Assembly (NCBI RefSeq): GCF_002419965.1
Contig: NZ_DIHC01000039.1
Coordinates: forward strand, 8,052 to 72,051
Length of the DNA: 64,000 nucleotides
Source: Pseudomonas sp. UBA5706
Lineage (GTDB): Bacteria; Pseudomonadota; Gammaproteobacteria; Pseudomonadales; Pseudomonadaceae
Direction of reading: 5' to 3'
In this document: positions 27,284 through 36,458 of the stretch, one piece after another
How the letters are laid out: every line of letters starts with the position of its first letter
Numbering within the stretch: the first letter of the stretch is position 1
Notes under the pieces: model-generated
Databases searched by the model: none
What the model was told of the DNA's origin: nothing
The model's input: only the letters and a program-made list of their open reading frames with translations
Translations under genes and position numbers: made by a program

Positions 27284-28045
27284 TCAGGCTGTTTTCTCGA
27301 ACTTCAAATCCCACACACCGTGCCCTAAACGCTCACCCCGGCGCTCGAACTTGGTGATAGGACGCTCGGCCGGGCGCGGTACGCATTTGCCGTCTGCAGA
27401 CAGGTTTCGATAGCCCGGGGCGACGTTCATCACTTCCAGCATGTATTCGGCATACGGTTCCCAGTCGGTGGCCATGTGCAGAATGCCAGCGGGCTTGAGC
27501 TTACTGCGCACCAGTGCTGCGAACTCAGCCTGCACGATACGGCGCTTGTGGTGCCGCGCCTTGTGCCAGGGATCCGGGAAAAACAGCATCAAACGATCAA
27601 GGCTGTTATCGGCCACGCAACGGTTGAGCACTTCGATCGCATCGCAATCGTAAACCCGCACGTTGGTCAGGCCCTGAGTCAGCACGCCATTGAGCAGCGC
27701 GCCCACCCCTGGACGATGCACTTCCACTCCAATGAAGTCCTGCTCCGGCGCAGCCGCTGCCATCTCCAGCAACGAGTGGCCCATGCCGAAACCGATTTCA
27801 AGGGTGCGCGCGGCCGAACGACCGAACACCTGATCGAAATCCACTGGCGCATCGGCCAGTGGCAGGACAAACAAGGGTTTGCCCTGATCCAGACCACGCT
27901 GCTGGCCTTCGGTCATGCGACCGGCACGCATCACGAAGCTCTTGATGCGCCGATGATGGCTGTCATCGCCCAGGGCTTTAGCGTCTTCGTCGTTCATCAC
28001 TTCGTCGTCCGGAAGCGGGTCGCTCATTTGCGAATCAATCATCAA
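27284..28045 (-). CDS. trmB: tRNA (guanine-N7-)-methyltransferase
   Basis: Protein of up to 253 residues that methylates G46 of tRNA. It shows TLEIGFGMGHSLLEMA for SAM binding, DNSLDRLMLFFPDPWHKARHHKRRIV (the family signature) and a C-terminal TDWEPYAEYMLEVM. The first roughly 30 residues are acidic and variable; starts at 28045, 28042 or 28027 are all possible, and the upstream pair is favoured by an AAGAGCC element. Seven bases after thiG, so probably co-transcribed. Confidence 0.93.
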   Translation of the reverse strand: MMIDSQMSDPLPDDEVMNDEDAKALGDDSHHRRIKSFVMRAGRMTEGQQRGLDQGKPLFVLPLADAPVDFDQVFGRSAARTLEIGFGMGHSLLEMAAAAPEQDFIGVEVHRPGVGALLNGVLTQGLTNVRVYDCDAIEVLNRCVADNSLDRLMLFFPDPWHKARHHKRRIVQAEFAALVRSKLKPAGILHMATDWEPYAEYMLEVMNVAPGYRNLSADGKCVPRPAERPITKFERRGERLGHGVWDLKFEKTA

Positions 28046-28052
28046 CAGGCTC

Positions 28053-28847
28053 TTACTTGATCAGACCATCCAGCGGCGAGGACGCGCTGGCATAGAGTTT
28101 CTTCTGCATACGGCCAGCCAGGTAAGCCATGCGGCCTGCCAGGATGGCGTGTTTCATGGCCTCGGCCATCAGCACCGGTTGCTGCGCGTGCGCGATAGCC
28201 GAATTCATCAGCACCGCTTCACAGCCCAGCTCCATGGCGATGGTTGCGTCGGAAGCCGTACCGACACCTGCATCGACCAATACCGGGACCTTCGACTCTT
28301 CCAGGATGATCTGCAGGTTATACGGATTGCAGATCCCAAGGCCGGTGCCGATCAGGCCTGCCAGCGGCATCACCGCGCAGCAGCCGATTTCTGCCAGCTG
28401 ACGCGCGATGATCGGGTCATCGCTGGTGTAGACCATCACGTCGAAACCGTCCTTGACCAGCGTTTCTGCAGCCTTGAGGGTTTCAATCACGTTGGGGAAC
28501 AGGGTCTTCTGGTCAGCCAACACTTCGAGCTTGACCAGGTTGTGACCCTCGAGCAGCTCACGCGCCAGACGGCAGGTGCGTACTGCTTCGATGGCGTCGT
28601 AGCAACCGGCAGTGTTGGGCAGGATGGTGTAGCGATCCGGCGGCAACACGTCGAGCAGGTTCGGTTCACCCGGGTTCTGGCCCAGGTTGGTGCGGCGCAC
28701 GGCGACAGTGACGATCTCGGCGCCCGAGGCTTCGATGGCCAAACGGGTCTCTTGCATGTCCTTGTACTTGCCAGTGCCGACCAGCAGGCGCGACTGGAAA
28801 GTACGACCGGCCACGGTGAACGGCTTGTCGCTACGAACGTTGCTCAT
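28053..28847 (-). CDS. thiG: Thiazole synthase ThiG
   Basis: Protein of 264 residues forming the thiazole phosphate of thiamine from deoxyxylulose phosphate, dehydroglycine and ThiS thiocarboxylate. The barrel shows SRLLVGTGKYKDM, LLPNTAGCYDA-like ILPNTAGCYDAIEA, VMVYTSDDP and VDAGVGTASDATIAMELG. The paired thiS lies directly upstream, 70 bases away. Confidence 0.96.
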   Translation of the reverse strand: MSNVRSDKPFTVAGRTFQSRLLVGTGKYKDMQETRLAIEASGAEIVTVAVRRTNLGQNPGEPNLLDVLPPDRYTILPNTAGCYDAIEAVRTCRLARELLEGHNLVKLEVLADQKTLFPNVIETLKAAETLVKDGFDVMVYTSDDPIIARQLAEIGCCAVMPLAGLIGTGLGICNPYNLQIILEESKVPVLVDAGVGTASDATIAMELGCEAVLMNSAIAHAQQPVLMAEAMKHAILAGRMAYLAGRMQKKLYASASSPLDGLIK

Positions 28848-28917
28848 CGGAAATCCTCTTTACGGTTGAGGTTCTTGCAGTTCATCTGGATCGGCTGCTA
28901 CGGATGGACGCAGAGGC

Positions 28918-29118
28918 CTAGCCGCCACCGATGGCATGCACCACTTCGATCTGGTCGCCCTCGTTGAGCGCGGTGGAGGCATGCTGGCTGCGCGGGACGA
29001 TATCCAGATTGAGCTCGACCGCAACTCGACGCCCGGTCAGGTCCAGACGATTCAGCAACGCCGCAACGGTATCGCCGTCCGGCAGTTCGTAGGATTCACC
29101 GTTCAACTGAATGCGCAT
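28918..29118 (-). CDS. thiS: Sulfur carrier protein ThiS
   Basis: Protein of 66 residues with a ubiquitin-like fold and the C-terminal Gly-Gly tail (VVHAIGGG) that is thiocarboxylated. MRIQLNGESYELPDG is the typical N-terminus, so this internal ATG was chosen; upstream in-frame starts add non-family residues. First gene of a thiS-thiG-trmB set on this strand. No TPP riboswitch was recognised upstream. Confidence 0.93.
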   Translation of the reverse strand: MRIQLNGESYELPDGDTVAALLNRLDLTGRRVAVELNLDIVPRSQHASTALNEGDQIEVVHAIGGG

Positions 29119-29259
29119 GCGAAGGGCAGCCATCATTTTAGGGGGCGAGCATTCTAGCCCGATCAGCCGGTATGACCAAGGCAAAGGCACGCCATTCGTC
29201 TTTGTCGCTGGTCAGCCGGCGCCAGATGCGCTGTAGCGATCCGGCTTGCCAGCGCTGGC

Positions 29260-29643
29260 TTACAGTGTATCCAGGCCAAGTCGCCAGGCGAGCCAGCCCA
29301 GAATGAACCAGCCAACCAAAAAGCACAGCCCGCCGATCGGGGTGATGATGCCCAGTTTGCCGACGCCCGTCAGGGTCAACAGATAGAGGCTGCCGGAGAA
29401 CAGCAAAATGCCCAGCGTGAAGGCAATGCCTGCATAGCTGACCAATCGGCCCTGGATCTGTGTCGCCAGAATCGCTACGCCGAAGATCGCTAGCGCGTGG
29501 ATCAACTGATACAGCACGCCGGTATGGAAGATCGCCAGGTACTCAGGCGTCAGTCGATTTTTCAGTCCGTGGGCCGCGAACGCGCCGAGGGCAACGCCGG
29601 TGAAGCCGAAGAAAGCGGCCAGCATCAGAAAGGTTCGTAACAT
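29260..29643 (-). CDS. DUF423 family membrane protein (YgdD-like)
   Basis: Protein of 127 residues with four predicted membrane helices. The N-terminal FGFTGVALGAFAAHGLKNRL and HTGVLYQLIHALAI segments are the DUF423 signature. ATG start follows GGAGCTTC. Function unknown. The gap between thiS and this gene (29119-29259) holds a decayed REP element (ATCCGGCTTGCCAGCG near 29240) and no gene. Confidence 0.9.
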   Translation of the reverse strand: MLRTFLMLAAFFGFTGVALGAFAAHGLKNRLTPEYLAIFHTGVLYQLIHALAIFGVAILATQIQGRLVSYAGIAFTLGILLFSGSLYLLTLTGVGKLGIITPIGGLCFLVGWFILGWLAWRLGLDTL

Positions 29644-29683
29644 GTGAAGCTCCAGGCAAAGTCGTTCAATGACGCGTGGTCTG

Positions 29684-29689
29684 TATAAT
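29684..29689 (+). promoter_or_regulatory. Probable -10 element for mtgA
   Basis: A perfect TATAAT at 29684-29689, 33 bases before the mtgA ATG, preceded by TG. No good -35 is visible at 17 bases upstream. It lies in the divergent gap between the DUF423 gene and mtgA. Confidence 0.5.
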
Positions 29690-29722
29690 GGCCCGCTCAA
29701 ACGGTTCGGCCAAGCCATCTCT

Positions 29723-30433
29723 ATGCTGCGTTTCCTCCTCCGTCGTGTCGCCAAAGGCCTGCTCTGGTTCGCAGTGGCGAGCATCGTGCTGGTTTTGATG
29801 TATCGCTTCGTGCCCCCGCCGTTCACCGCACTGATGGTCGAGCGCAAGATCGAATCCTGGTTCAACGGTCAACCCATCGACCTGCAACGCGACTGGCAGC
29901 CGTGGGACAAGATCTCCGATGACCTTAAAGTCGCGGTCATCGCCGGCGAAGACCAGAAGTTTGCCGAGCACTGGGGTTTCGATGTGCAAGCCATCCAGGC
30001 CGCATTGCTCCATAACGAACGCGGCGGCTCCATTCGGGGCGCCAGCACACTGAGCCAGCAGGTGTCGAAGAACCTGTTTCTGTGGTCGGGGCGCAGTTAC
30101 CTGCGCAAAGGATTGGAAGCCTGGTTCACAGCGCTGATCGAGGTGTTCTGGTCCAAGCAACGGATTCTTGAAGTGTATGTCAACAGCGTGGAATGGGATG
30201 ACGGCGTGTTCGGCGCCCAAGCTGCCGCGCAACACCACTTTCATGTTAACGCCAGTCAGCTGTCGATCCAGCAGGCCAGCTATCTTGCGGCAGTGCTGCC
30301 TAATCCTCGCGAATGGAGCGCCAGCCACCCAAGCAGCTATGTGTCGCGCCGTGCCGGATGGATTCGCCAGCAGATGGGGCAGTTGGGCGGGAATGAATAC
30401 CTTGTTGGGTTGAATCACAGCCGCAGGTGGTAA
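29723..30433 (+). CDS. mtgA: Monofunctional biosynthetic peptidoglycan transglycosylase
   Basis: Protein of 236 residues: one N-terminal membrane anchor (about 8-29) and a GT51 glycosyltransferase domain with the catalytic Glu in AGEDQKFAEHWGFD, the second motif GGSIRGASTLSQQVSKNLFLW and the RKGLEAWFTALIE and KQRILEVYVNSVEWDD motifs. It polymerises lipid II in the periplasm. The chosen ATG starts the anchor; 18 further upstream codons overlap the promoter. Confidence 0.95.
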   Translation: MLRFLLRRVAKGLLWFAVASIVLVLMYRFVPPPFTALMVERKIESWFNGQPIDLQRDWQPWDKISDDLKVAVIAGEDQKFAEHWGFDVQAIQAALLHNERGGSIRGASTLSQQVSKNLFLWSGRSYLRKGLEAWFTALIEVFWSKQRILEVYVNSVEWDDGVFGAQAAAQHHFHVNASQLSIQQASYLAAVLPNPREWSASHPSSYVSRRAGWIRQQMGQLGGNEYLVGLNHSRRW

Positions 30434-30527
30434 ACCCTGAGCTATTCCGGTGCACGACCGATTTCTTCGCTGCGACACCCGGCAGCATCACAGCCAGCAA
30501 TGGCGCTTTGAAATAACTGCAAAAAGC

Positions 30528-30557
30528 AAAACGCCCCGATCATCTCGGGGCGTTTTT
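30528..30557. terminator. Bidirectional intrinsic terminator (mtgA / rpoH)
   Basis: Stem AAAACGCCCCGA and its complement with a 5-base loop, T-run on the plus strand (CGTTTTTTA) and a matching A-run that gives Ts on the minus strand. It sits between the convergent ends of mtgA and rpoH, 17 bases past the rpoH stop. Confidence 0.9.
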
Positions 30558-30573
30558 TATTGCGGCGTGTCGC

Positions 30574-31428
30574 TTATGCAGCTATCGACAGCTTCAGCTT
30601 GTTCATCGCGCTCTTTTCGAGCTGACGAATACGTTCGGCAGAGACTTTGTACTTCTCGGCCAGGTCATGCAAAGTGGCTTTGTCCTCGGCCAGCCAGCGC
30701 TGGTAAAGGATGTCACGGCTGCGCTCGTCAAGGACGTTTAACGCTTCATGAAGGTTGGCGGTCGAATTGTCCGTCCAGTCGGAATCTTCCAGCTGACGTG
30801 CCGGATCGTAGCGATGATCTTCCAGGTAGTTGGCCGGCGACTGGAACGCGCTGTCGTCGTCGGCTTCGGCAGCCGGGTCGAACGCCATGTCGTGGCCGGT
30901 CAGCCGGCTTTCCATTTCGCGAACCTCGCGCGGCTCGACACCGAGGCTTTCGGCCACACGATGCACTTCTTCATTGTTCAGCCACGCCAGACGTTTCTTC
31001 TGGCTGCGCAGATTGAAGAACAGCTTGCGTTGAGCCTTGGTCGTCGCCACCTTAACGATGCGCCAGTTGCGCAGGATGAACTCGTGGATCTCGGCCTTGA
31101 TCCAGTGCACCGCAAAGGACACCAGGCGTACACCCATCTCAGGGTTGAAGCGTTTAACGGCTTTCATCAGGCCGACGTTGCCTTCCTGAATCAGGTCAGC
31201 CTGCGCCAGGCCATAACCGGAATAACTGCGTGCGATATGCACGACAAAACGCAGGTGGGCGAGCACCATCTGCCGAGCCGCCTCCAGATCCTGCTCGTAA
31301 TAGAGACTCTCGGCCAGTTCACGCTCCTGCTCGGGCGTCAGCAGTGGAATGCTGTTCACCGTGTGCACATAGGCTTCCAGGTTTGCACCGGGAACCAGGG
31401 CATAAGCAGGTTGCAAAGAATTGGTCAT
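30574..31428 (-). CDS. rpoH: RNA polymerase heat-shock sigma factor RpoH (sigma-32)
   Basis: Protein of 284 residues, the length known in P. aeruginosa. Region 2 (ADLIQEGNVGLMKAVKRF, then RLVSFAVHWIKAEIHEFILRN), the RpoH box (QRKLFFNLR) and the region 4 helix-turn-helix (LHDLAEKYKVSAERIRQLEKSA) are clear. The ATG of MTNSLQPAYALVPG was chosen behind GGAGG; a start seven codons earlier lies upstream of that ribosome site. Located next to ftsX, as in many gammaproteobacteria. Confidence 0.97.
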   Translation of the reverse strand: MTNSLQPAYALVPGANLEAYVHTVNSIPLLTPEQERELAESLYYEQDLEAARQMVLAHLRFVVHIARSYSGYGLAQADLIQEGNVGLMKAVKRFNPEMGVRLVSFAVHWIKAEIHEFILRNWRIVKVATTKAQRKLFFNLRSQKKRLAWLNNEEVHRVAESLGVEPREVREMESRLTGHDMAFDPAAEADDDSAFQSPANYLEDHRYDPARQLEDSDWTDNSTANLHEALNVLDERSRDILYQRWLAEDKATLHDLAEKYKVSAERIRQLEKSAMNKLKLSIAA

Positions 31429-31473
31429 ACGAAAAAACCTCCGACACATGACTCGTGCAGTTCAGCACTGCGA

Positions 31474-31501
31474 AATTGACCGGGAACCGCTAAACAAGTT
31501 C
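31474..31501 (-). promoter_or_regulatory. Sigma-E/AlgU-like promoter candidate of rpoH
   Basis: Reading the minus strand, GAACTT (31501-31496) is followed after 16 bases by TCAATT (31479-31474), close to the AlgU/RpoE consensus GAACTT-N16/17-TCtgA. A TTGACT hexamer at 31518-31513 could serve a housekeeping promoter, but its -10 is poor. GGGAAC and GTTCCC at 31503-31498 and 31487-31482 form an inverted repeat overlapping the motif. AlgU control of rpoH is known in P. aeruginosa. Confidence 0.55.
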
Positions 31502-31563
31502 CCTAGCTGAAAAGTCAATAGATGAAACAAAATTTACGCAAAAAAATTATGTGATCCTAAAAC

Positions 31564-32589
31564 TCAGCGAGGTGCCAGCTCTCTCAAATGGCGTGCGACT
31601 GCAATCCAAGCACCGATATACCCCAACAAGACCGCTCCAAGCAAGAGCGAGAGGCCATCAGACACTGGCACACCGGCCAAGGCAAAATCGCTGCCGTACA
31701 ACCCTGCCAGGCGGACCACGGCTTCGTTAAGCCAGTCCAGTCCGAAGGCCAGGACACCCCACGAGAGAATCCCTGCACCGAAGCCATAAAGCGCCCCCAT
31801 ATAAAGGAAGGGCCTACGCACGTAGCTGTCGGTGCCGCCTACCAACTTGATGACTTCAATCTCGGTACGCCGGTTCTCGATGTGCAGACGAATGGTATTA
31901 CCGATGACCAGCAACAGGGCTACCACCAGCAAAACCGTCAGACCAAACACGAAGCGGTCACCGAGCTTGAGAATTGCCGCCAAACGTTCAACCCAGACCA
32001 GATCCAGTTGGGCCTGCTGGACTTTCGGCAATTCGGCAAGACGCGTACGTAATGCCTCCAGCGCGGCTTTGTCAACTTCCTTCGGTGTAACTAACACTAC
32101 ACCCGGCAGCGGGTTCTGAGGCAATTCCTTCAGCGCTTCACCCAGACCGGACTGCTGTTGGAACTCGTTCAGCGCCTGATCGCGGGAGATGTACTGCGAT
32201 TCGGCAACGCCGGGCATTGCTTTGATTTGCGTAACCAGGCCCTGCCCTTCGGCCGGTGAAGCATCCAGTTGCAAATAAAGGGAGATTTGCGCGGCGCGTT
32301 GCCACGAGCCACCCAAACGCTCGACGTTACTCAGCAACAGCGACAGGCCCATCGGCAAGCTCAACGCAACCGCCATCACCAGACAGGTAAAGAAGCTCCC
32401 GATCGGCTGTTTGCCCAAGCGACGCAAGCTGTCGGCCATGCTGGAACGATGTGCTTCGATCCACGCATTAAACAGCTGGCCGAAACCGGGGCCGTCATCA
32501 TCGTCGTGTTTCTTTTTCTTCTTCGGGGCAGGCTCGGACGCCTTAGGCGCCACCCGCTCGGAAACCTTGGAACTGCGCGTGGCACTCAT
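31564..32589 (-). CDS. ftsX: Cell division ABC transporter permease FtsX
   Basis: Protein of 341 residues. A Lys/Asp-rich cytoplasmic N-terminus (KKKKKHDDDD) precedes the first membrane helix (about 65-87). A periplasmic domain of roughly 110 residues and three more helices follow. FtsX with FtsE regulates septal peptidoglycan hydrolases through its periplasmic loop. Overlaps ftsE by four bases. The order ftsY-ftsE-ftsX-rpoH is conserved. Confidence 0.95.
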   Translation of the reverse strand: MSATRSSKVSERVAPKASEPAPKKKKKHDDDDGPGFGQLFNAWIEAHRSSMADSLRRLGKQPIGSFFTCLVMAVALSLPMGLSLLLSNVERLGGSWQRAAQISLYLQLDASPAEGQGLVTQIKAMPGVAESQYISRDQALNEFQQQSGLGEALKELPQNPLPGVVLVTPKEVDKAALEALRTRLAELPKVQQAQLDLVWVERLAAILKLGDRFVFGLTVLLVVALLLVIGNTIRLHIENRRTEIEVIKLVGGTDSYVRRPFLYMGALYGFGAGILSWGVLAFGLDWLNEAVVRLAGLYGSDFALAGVPVSDGLSLLLGAVLLGYIGAWIAVARHLRELAPR

Positions 32590-33257
32590 ACGCCAGCCTC
32601 CCCATCGCCGATCAGTCGGCCGCGTTGCAGAGTCAGCATGCGATGGCGCATACGGGCAATCAGGGCCAGGTCGTGACTGGCGATCAGCACGCTGGTGCCC
32701 AAGCGATTGATGTCTTCGAATACACCCATGATTTCCGCCGCCAGCCGTGGATCGAGGTTACCAGTGGGTTCGTCCGCCAGCAGCAAGGCCGGGCGATGAA
32801 CGATAGCGCGCGCAATACCCACTCGCTGCTGTTGGCCGGTGGATAAATCGCCTGGGTAAAGCTCGGCCTTGTCGGACAACGCTACGCGTTCCAGCGCCGA
32901 ATCGACGCGCTTGGTCACTTCAGGCTTTGACAAACCGAGTATCTGTAGCGGCAAGGCGACGTTATTGAATACGGTGCGGTCGAATAACAACTGATGGTTC
33001 TGGAAAACGACGCCAATCTGACGCCGCAAAAACGGGATCTGCGCAGTACTGATTTGTCCCAGATCCTGCCCGGCCAGCAGCAATTTGCCGGTCGTTGGAC
33101 GCTCCATGGCCAACAACAGGCGCAGCAAGGTACTTTTGCCGGCACCGGAGTGGCCGGTTACAAACAGAAACTCGCCACGACGCACTCGAAAGCTCAGCTC
33201 ATGCAAGCCGACGTGTCCGTTCGGATAGCGTTTGCCGACCTGTTCGAAACGAATCAT
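32586..33257 (-). CDS. ftsE: Cell division ATP-binding protein FtsE
   Basis: Protein of 223 residues, an ABC ATPase. Walker A GHSGAGKST at about 35-43, ABC signature DLSTGQQQRVGIARAI (Thr in place of the usual Gly before GQQQ), Walker B ALLLADEPTGNLD. Note the signature LSTGQ rather than LSGGQ. It overlaps both ftsY and ftsX by four bases, so the three are translationally coupled. Confidence 0.96.
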   Translation of the reverse strand: MIRFEQVGKRYPNGHVGLHELSFRVRRGEFLFVTGHSGAGKSTLLRLLLAMERPTTGKLLLAGQDLGQISTAQIPFLRRQIGVVFQNHQLLFDRTVFNNVALPLQILGLSKPEVTKRVDSALERVALSDKAELYPGDLSTGQQQRVGIARAIVHRPALLLADEPTGNLDPRLAAEIMGVFEDINRLGTSVLIASHDLALIARMRHRMLTLQRGRLIGDGEAGV

Positions 33258-34804
33258 GTGCGCTCCCGCTCGGCGAATAGGGCCTGAACAAAAGGTTCGG
33301 CCTCAAAAGTCCGCAAGTCGTCGATGCCTTCGCCGACACCGATGTAACGGATCGGCAACCCGAACTGCTTGGCCAGGGCGAAGATCACCCCACCCTTGGC
33401 AGTGCCGTCGAGCTTGGTCAGCGCCAGGCCGGTCAGGCTCACGGTCTGGTTGAACTGTTTGGCCTGGTTGATGGCGTTCTGACCGGTGCCCGCGTCGAGC
33501 ACCAGCAGCACTTCGTGCGGAGCCGCTTCGTCGAGCTTGCCAATCACACGGCGCACTTTTTTCAGCTCTTCCATCAGGTTGTCTTTGGTATGCAGACGAC
33601 CGGCCGTATCGGCGATCAACACATCGATACCACGGGCCTTGGCAGCCTGCACGGCGTCGAAGATCACCGACGCCGAATCAGCGCCGGTGTGCTGGGCAAT
33701 AACCGGGATCTTGTTGCGCTCACCCCAGACCTGAAGCTGCTCCACAGCCGCCGCACGGAAGGTGTCGCCCGCCGCGAGCATGACTTTCTTGCCTTCGAGC
33801 TGAAGCTTCTTGGCCAACTTGCCGATGGTGGTGGTCTTGCCTGCACCATTGACACCCACGACCAGAATCACGAACGGTTTGTTCTGCGAGCCAATGACCA
33901 ATGGAGCTTCCACAGGCTTGAGCATCTCTGTCAGTTCGCTTTGCAACGATTTATACAGAGCGTCGCTGTCAGTCAGCTGTTTACGGGCCACTTTCTGCGT
34001 CAAGTTGCGCACGATCAACGATGTCGCCTCAACGCCAACGTCGGCAGTCAGCAGCCGGGTTTCCAGCTCATCGAGCATGTCGTCGTCGATGGCTTTCTTG
34101 CCCAGGAACAGACTGGCCATGCCTTCACCGAGGCTGGCACTGGTCTTGGAAAGGCCTTGCTTAAGACGGGCAAAAAAACCGGGCTGTTTTGGCTCGACCG
34201 GCTGCGCGGGTGTTTCAGGCGTGATCACCGCGGGTGGCGTTTGTGCTGCGGGTGCAACCGGCGCGGCAATAATTGGCGCAACAACCGCTGACGGCTGCGA
34301 CAACGCAGGCAGATCGCCGCCCGCAACCGGGCCGGGTTCGACGACTGGTACAGGCTCGATCGATGGCGGCACTGGCAGTGCGGCAGTATCCACCGCAGCA
34401 TGCTGAACCGGCGCCGACTCAATCACGGCTTCGGATGGCACGTGAGATGCGGTATGGGCCGGAATCTGCGGCGTGACGTGGGGTTCGCTTTCGTCGACCA
34501 GCGCGACAGGCTCTTCGGCGACCGGTAATTTCAGCCAAGGCTCTGACGTCGGCTGCTCGTCCTTGACGGGCGCAGGCGGTGCGGCAGTTACGGCTTGCGG
34601 CACAGGCGCGGGAGAAATGCTCGGTGCGATCTGCGGTTCAGCGGCGGGCGGCGTCGATTCGACGATAGGCTCAGGCGCTATTGTGGATAAGTCTTGGGGC
34701 TGATCAGCGACGGTTTCCTGCGGCTTCTTGCGCAGCCATCCGAACAGGCCTTTCTTCTCGCCAGCCGGGGCTGGGGTCTTCTTGTCGTCGTTGGAACCAA
34801 ACAT
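33254..34804 (-). CDS. ftsY: Signal recognition particle receptor FtsY
   Basis: Protein of 516 residues. A short basic amphipathic N-terminus (KKGLFGWLRKK) precedes a low-complexity Ala/Pro/Val/Glu-rich linker to about residue 205. The N domain begins at GFFARLKQGLSKTSASLGEG, and the GTPase domain shows G1 GVNGAGKTTT at about 317-326, DTAGRLHTKDNLMEEL and TKLDGTAKGG. It docks ribosome-SRP complexes at the inner membrane. The linker is long but typical for Pseudomonas. Confidence 0.96.
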   Translation of the reverse strand: MFGSNDDKKTPAPAGEKKGLFGWLRKKPQETVADQPQDLSTIAPEPIVESTPPAAEPQIAPSISPAPVPQAVTAAPPAPVKDEQPTSEPWLKLPVAEEPVALVDESEPHVTPQIPAHTASHVPSEAVIESAPVQHAAVDTAALPVPPSIEPVPVVEPGPVAGGDLPALSQPSAVVAPIIAAPVAPAAQTPPAVITPETPAQPVEPKQPGFFARLKQGLSKTSASLGEGMASLFLGKKAIDDDMLDELETRLLTADVGVEATSLIVRNLTQKVARKQLTDSDALYKSLQSELTEMLKPVEAPLVIGSQNKPFVILVVGVNGAGKTTTIGKLAKKLQLEGKKVMLAAGDTFRAAAVEQLQVWGERNKIPVIAQHTGADSASVIFDAVQAAKARGIDVLIADTAGRLHTKDNLMEELKKVRRVIGKLDEAAPHEVLLVLDAGTGQNAINQAKQFNQTVSLTGLALTKLDGTAKGGVIFALAKQFGLPIRYIGVGEGIDDLRTFEAEPFVQALFAERERT

Positions 34805-35105
34805 GGAGGACGGCTATCTCAAGGTAGCGACGCGCCAGAGCGGCGCCTCTGAAAAATTCTGTATGCGAAACAGACTGCTTTTATGTCCGCTTGTTCATCC
34901 GCTGGCTGAGCCCGGCTATGTCACCGCCTGCCGGGACCTGTGAAGACTTGTACCAAAAACCCGTCAGACGAACGGTTTTTCTCGTAGTCCGATTCCCAAG
35001 CACGAGTCTTAGACATAGTCGGCAGCCAAACTGGCCGCTATCCTAACACCCCCGCGCCCGCCGACGCTAAGTTCAAGCAGGCCGTCTCGAAGGTTCAAAT
35101 TACGA
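34805..35105. other. Divergent intergenic region ftsY / M16 protease
   Basis: About 300 bases with no supported gene, expected to hold the promoters of both flanking operons. A short hairpin (AAAAACCCGT with bulged complement ACGGTTTTT, 34965-34980) could be an attenuator or terminator, but nothing upstream needs it. No clear -35/-10 pair stands out. Confidence 0.5.
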
Positions 35106-36458
35106 ATGAATGCTATTGCCCGCCGTGCCGCAGGCCTTCTGCTCGGCACATTGTGTTTGCCCCTTGCTGCTCTCGCCGCCGACCCTCAACCCACTTCCGA
35201 ATTCACGCTCGATAATGGCCTGAAGGTGGTCGTGCGCGAAGATCATCGCGCGCCGGTGGTGGTGTCCCAAGTCTGGTACAAGGTGGGCTCCAGCTATGAG
35301 ACGCCCGGCCAGACCGGCCTTTCCCATGCGCTGGAACACATGATGTTCAAAGGCAGTTCCAAGGCCGGCCCCGGTGAAGCCTCCTTGATCCTGCGCGACC
35401 TGGGCGCGGAAGAAAACGCCTTCACCAGCGATGACTACACCGCCTACTACCAAGTCCTGGCCCGTGATCGTCTGGGCGTGGCGTTCGAGCTTGAAGCCGA
35501 TCGCATGGCCAGCTTGCGGCTGCCGCCGGAAGAGTTCGCTCGCGAGATCGAGGTTATTAAAGAAGAACGCCGCCTGCGCACCGACGACAAGCCGAACGCC
35601 AAGGCCTATGAGCGTTTCAAGGCCCTCGCCTACCCCGCCAGCGGTTATCACACGCCGACCATCGGCTGGATGGCTGACCTAGACCGCATGAAGGTCGAGG
35701 AACTGCGCCACTGGTATGAATCCTGGTATGTACCGAACAACGCCACGCTGGTAGTCGTCGGTGACGTGAAACCCGACGAGGTCAAAGCATTGGCCGAGCG
35801 CTTCTTCGGGCCGATCCCGCGCCGCGACGTGCCACCGTCGAAGAAACCGCTGGAATTGCCAGAGCCGGGCCTGCGCCAGATCACGGTGCATGTGGCCACG
35901 CAGATGCCAAGCCTGATGTACGGCTTCAACGTGCCAAGCCTGGCGACCACGACCGATCCGCAATCGGTTAACGCATTACGCTTGATTTCCGCGCTGCTCG
36001 ACGGTGGCTACAGCGCGCGCATCCCGACCCGTCTGGAACGCGGTGAGGAATTGGTGACAGGCGCATCGTCGGACTACGACGCTTACACGCGCGGCGACAG
36101 CCTGTTTACCATCAGCGCCACGCCGAACATGCAGAAGAAAAAAACCCTGGCCGACACCGAGGCCGGTATTTGGCGCTTGCTCGACGAGCTGAAAACCAAG
36201 CCGCCGACCAGGGAAGAACTCGAACGGGTTCGCGCCCAGGTCATTGCCGGCCTGGTCTACGAACGTGATTCCATCACCAGCCAGGCCAGTACGATCGGTC
36301 AACTGGAGACCGTAGGTCTGTCCTGGAGGTTGATCGATGGTGAACTGGCTGCGCTGCAAAGCGTTACCCCGGAAGACATCCAGAAAGCCGCCCGCACTTA
36401 TTTCACTCGCGAACGTCTTGCCGTCGCCCATGTTCTGCCTGAGGAGAAAGCCCAATGA
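35106..36458 (+). CDS. M16 zinc metallopeptidase, catalytic subunit
   Basis: Protein of 450 residues. A signal peptide (about 1-24, ending ALAAD) is followed by an M16 domain with the inverted zinc motif HxxEH at His74, Glu77 and His78 (LSHALEHMMFKG), then the inactive second lobe. Periplasmic M16 enzymes degrade peptides or process exported proteins. It overlaps by four bases a second M16 gene without the motif, which fits the known pairing of active and inactive subunits. Substrate unknown. Confidence 0.92.
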   Translation: MNAIARRAAGLLLGTLCLPLAALAADPQPTSEFTLDNGLKVVVREDHRAPVVVSQVWYKVGSSYETPGQTGLSHALEHMMFKGSSKAGPGEASLILRDLGAEENAFTSDDYTAYYQVLARDRLGVAFELEADRMASLRLPPEEFAREIEVIKEERRLRTDDKPNAKAYERFKALAYPASGYHTPTIGWMADLDRMKVEELRHWYESWYVPNNATLVVVGDVKPDEVKALAERFFGPIPRRDVPPSKKPLELPEPGLRQITVHVATQMPSLMYGFNVPSLATTTDPQSVNALRLISALLDGGYSARIPTRLERGEELVTGASSDYDAYTRGDSLFTISATPNMQKKKTLADTEAGIWRLLDELKTKPPTREELERVRAQVIAGLVYERDSITSQASTIGQLETVGLSWRLIDGELAALQSVTPEDIQKAARTYFTRERLAVAHVLPEEKAQ

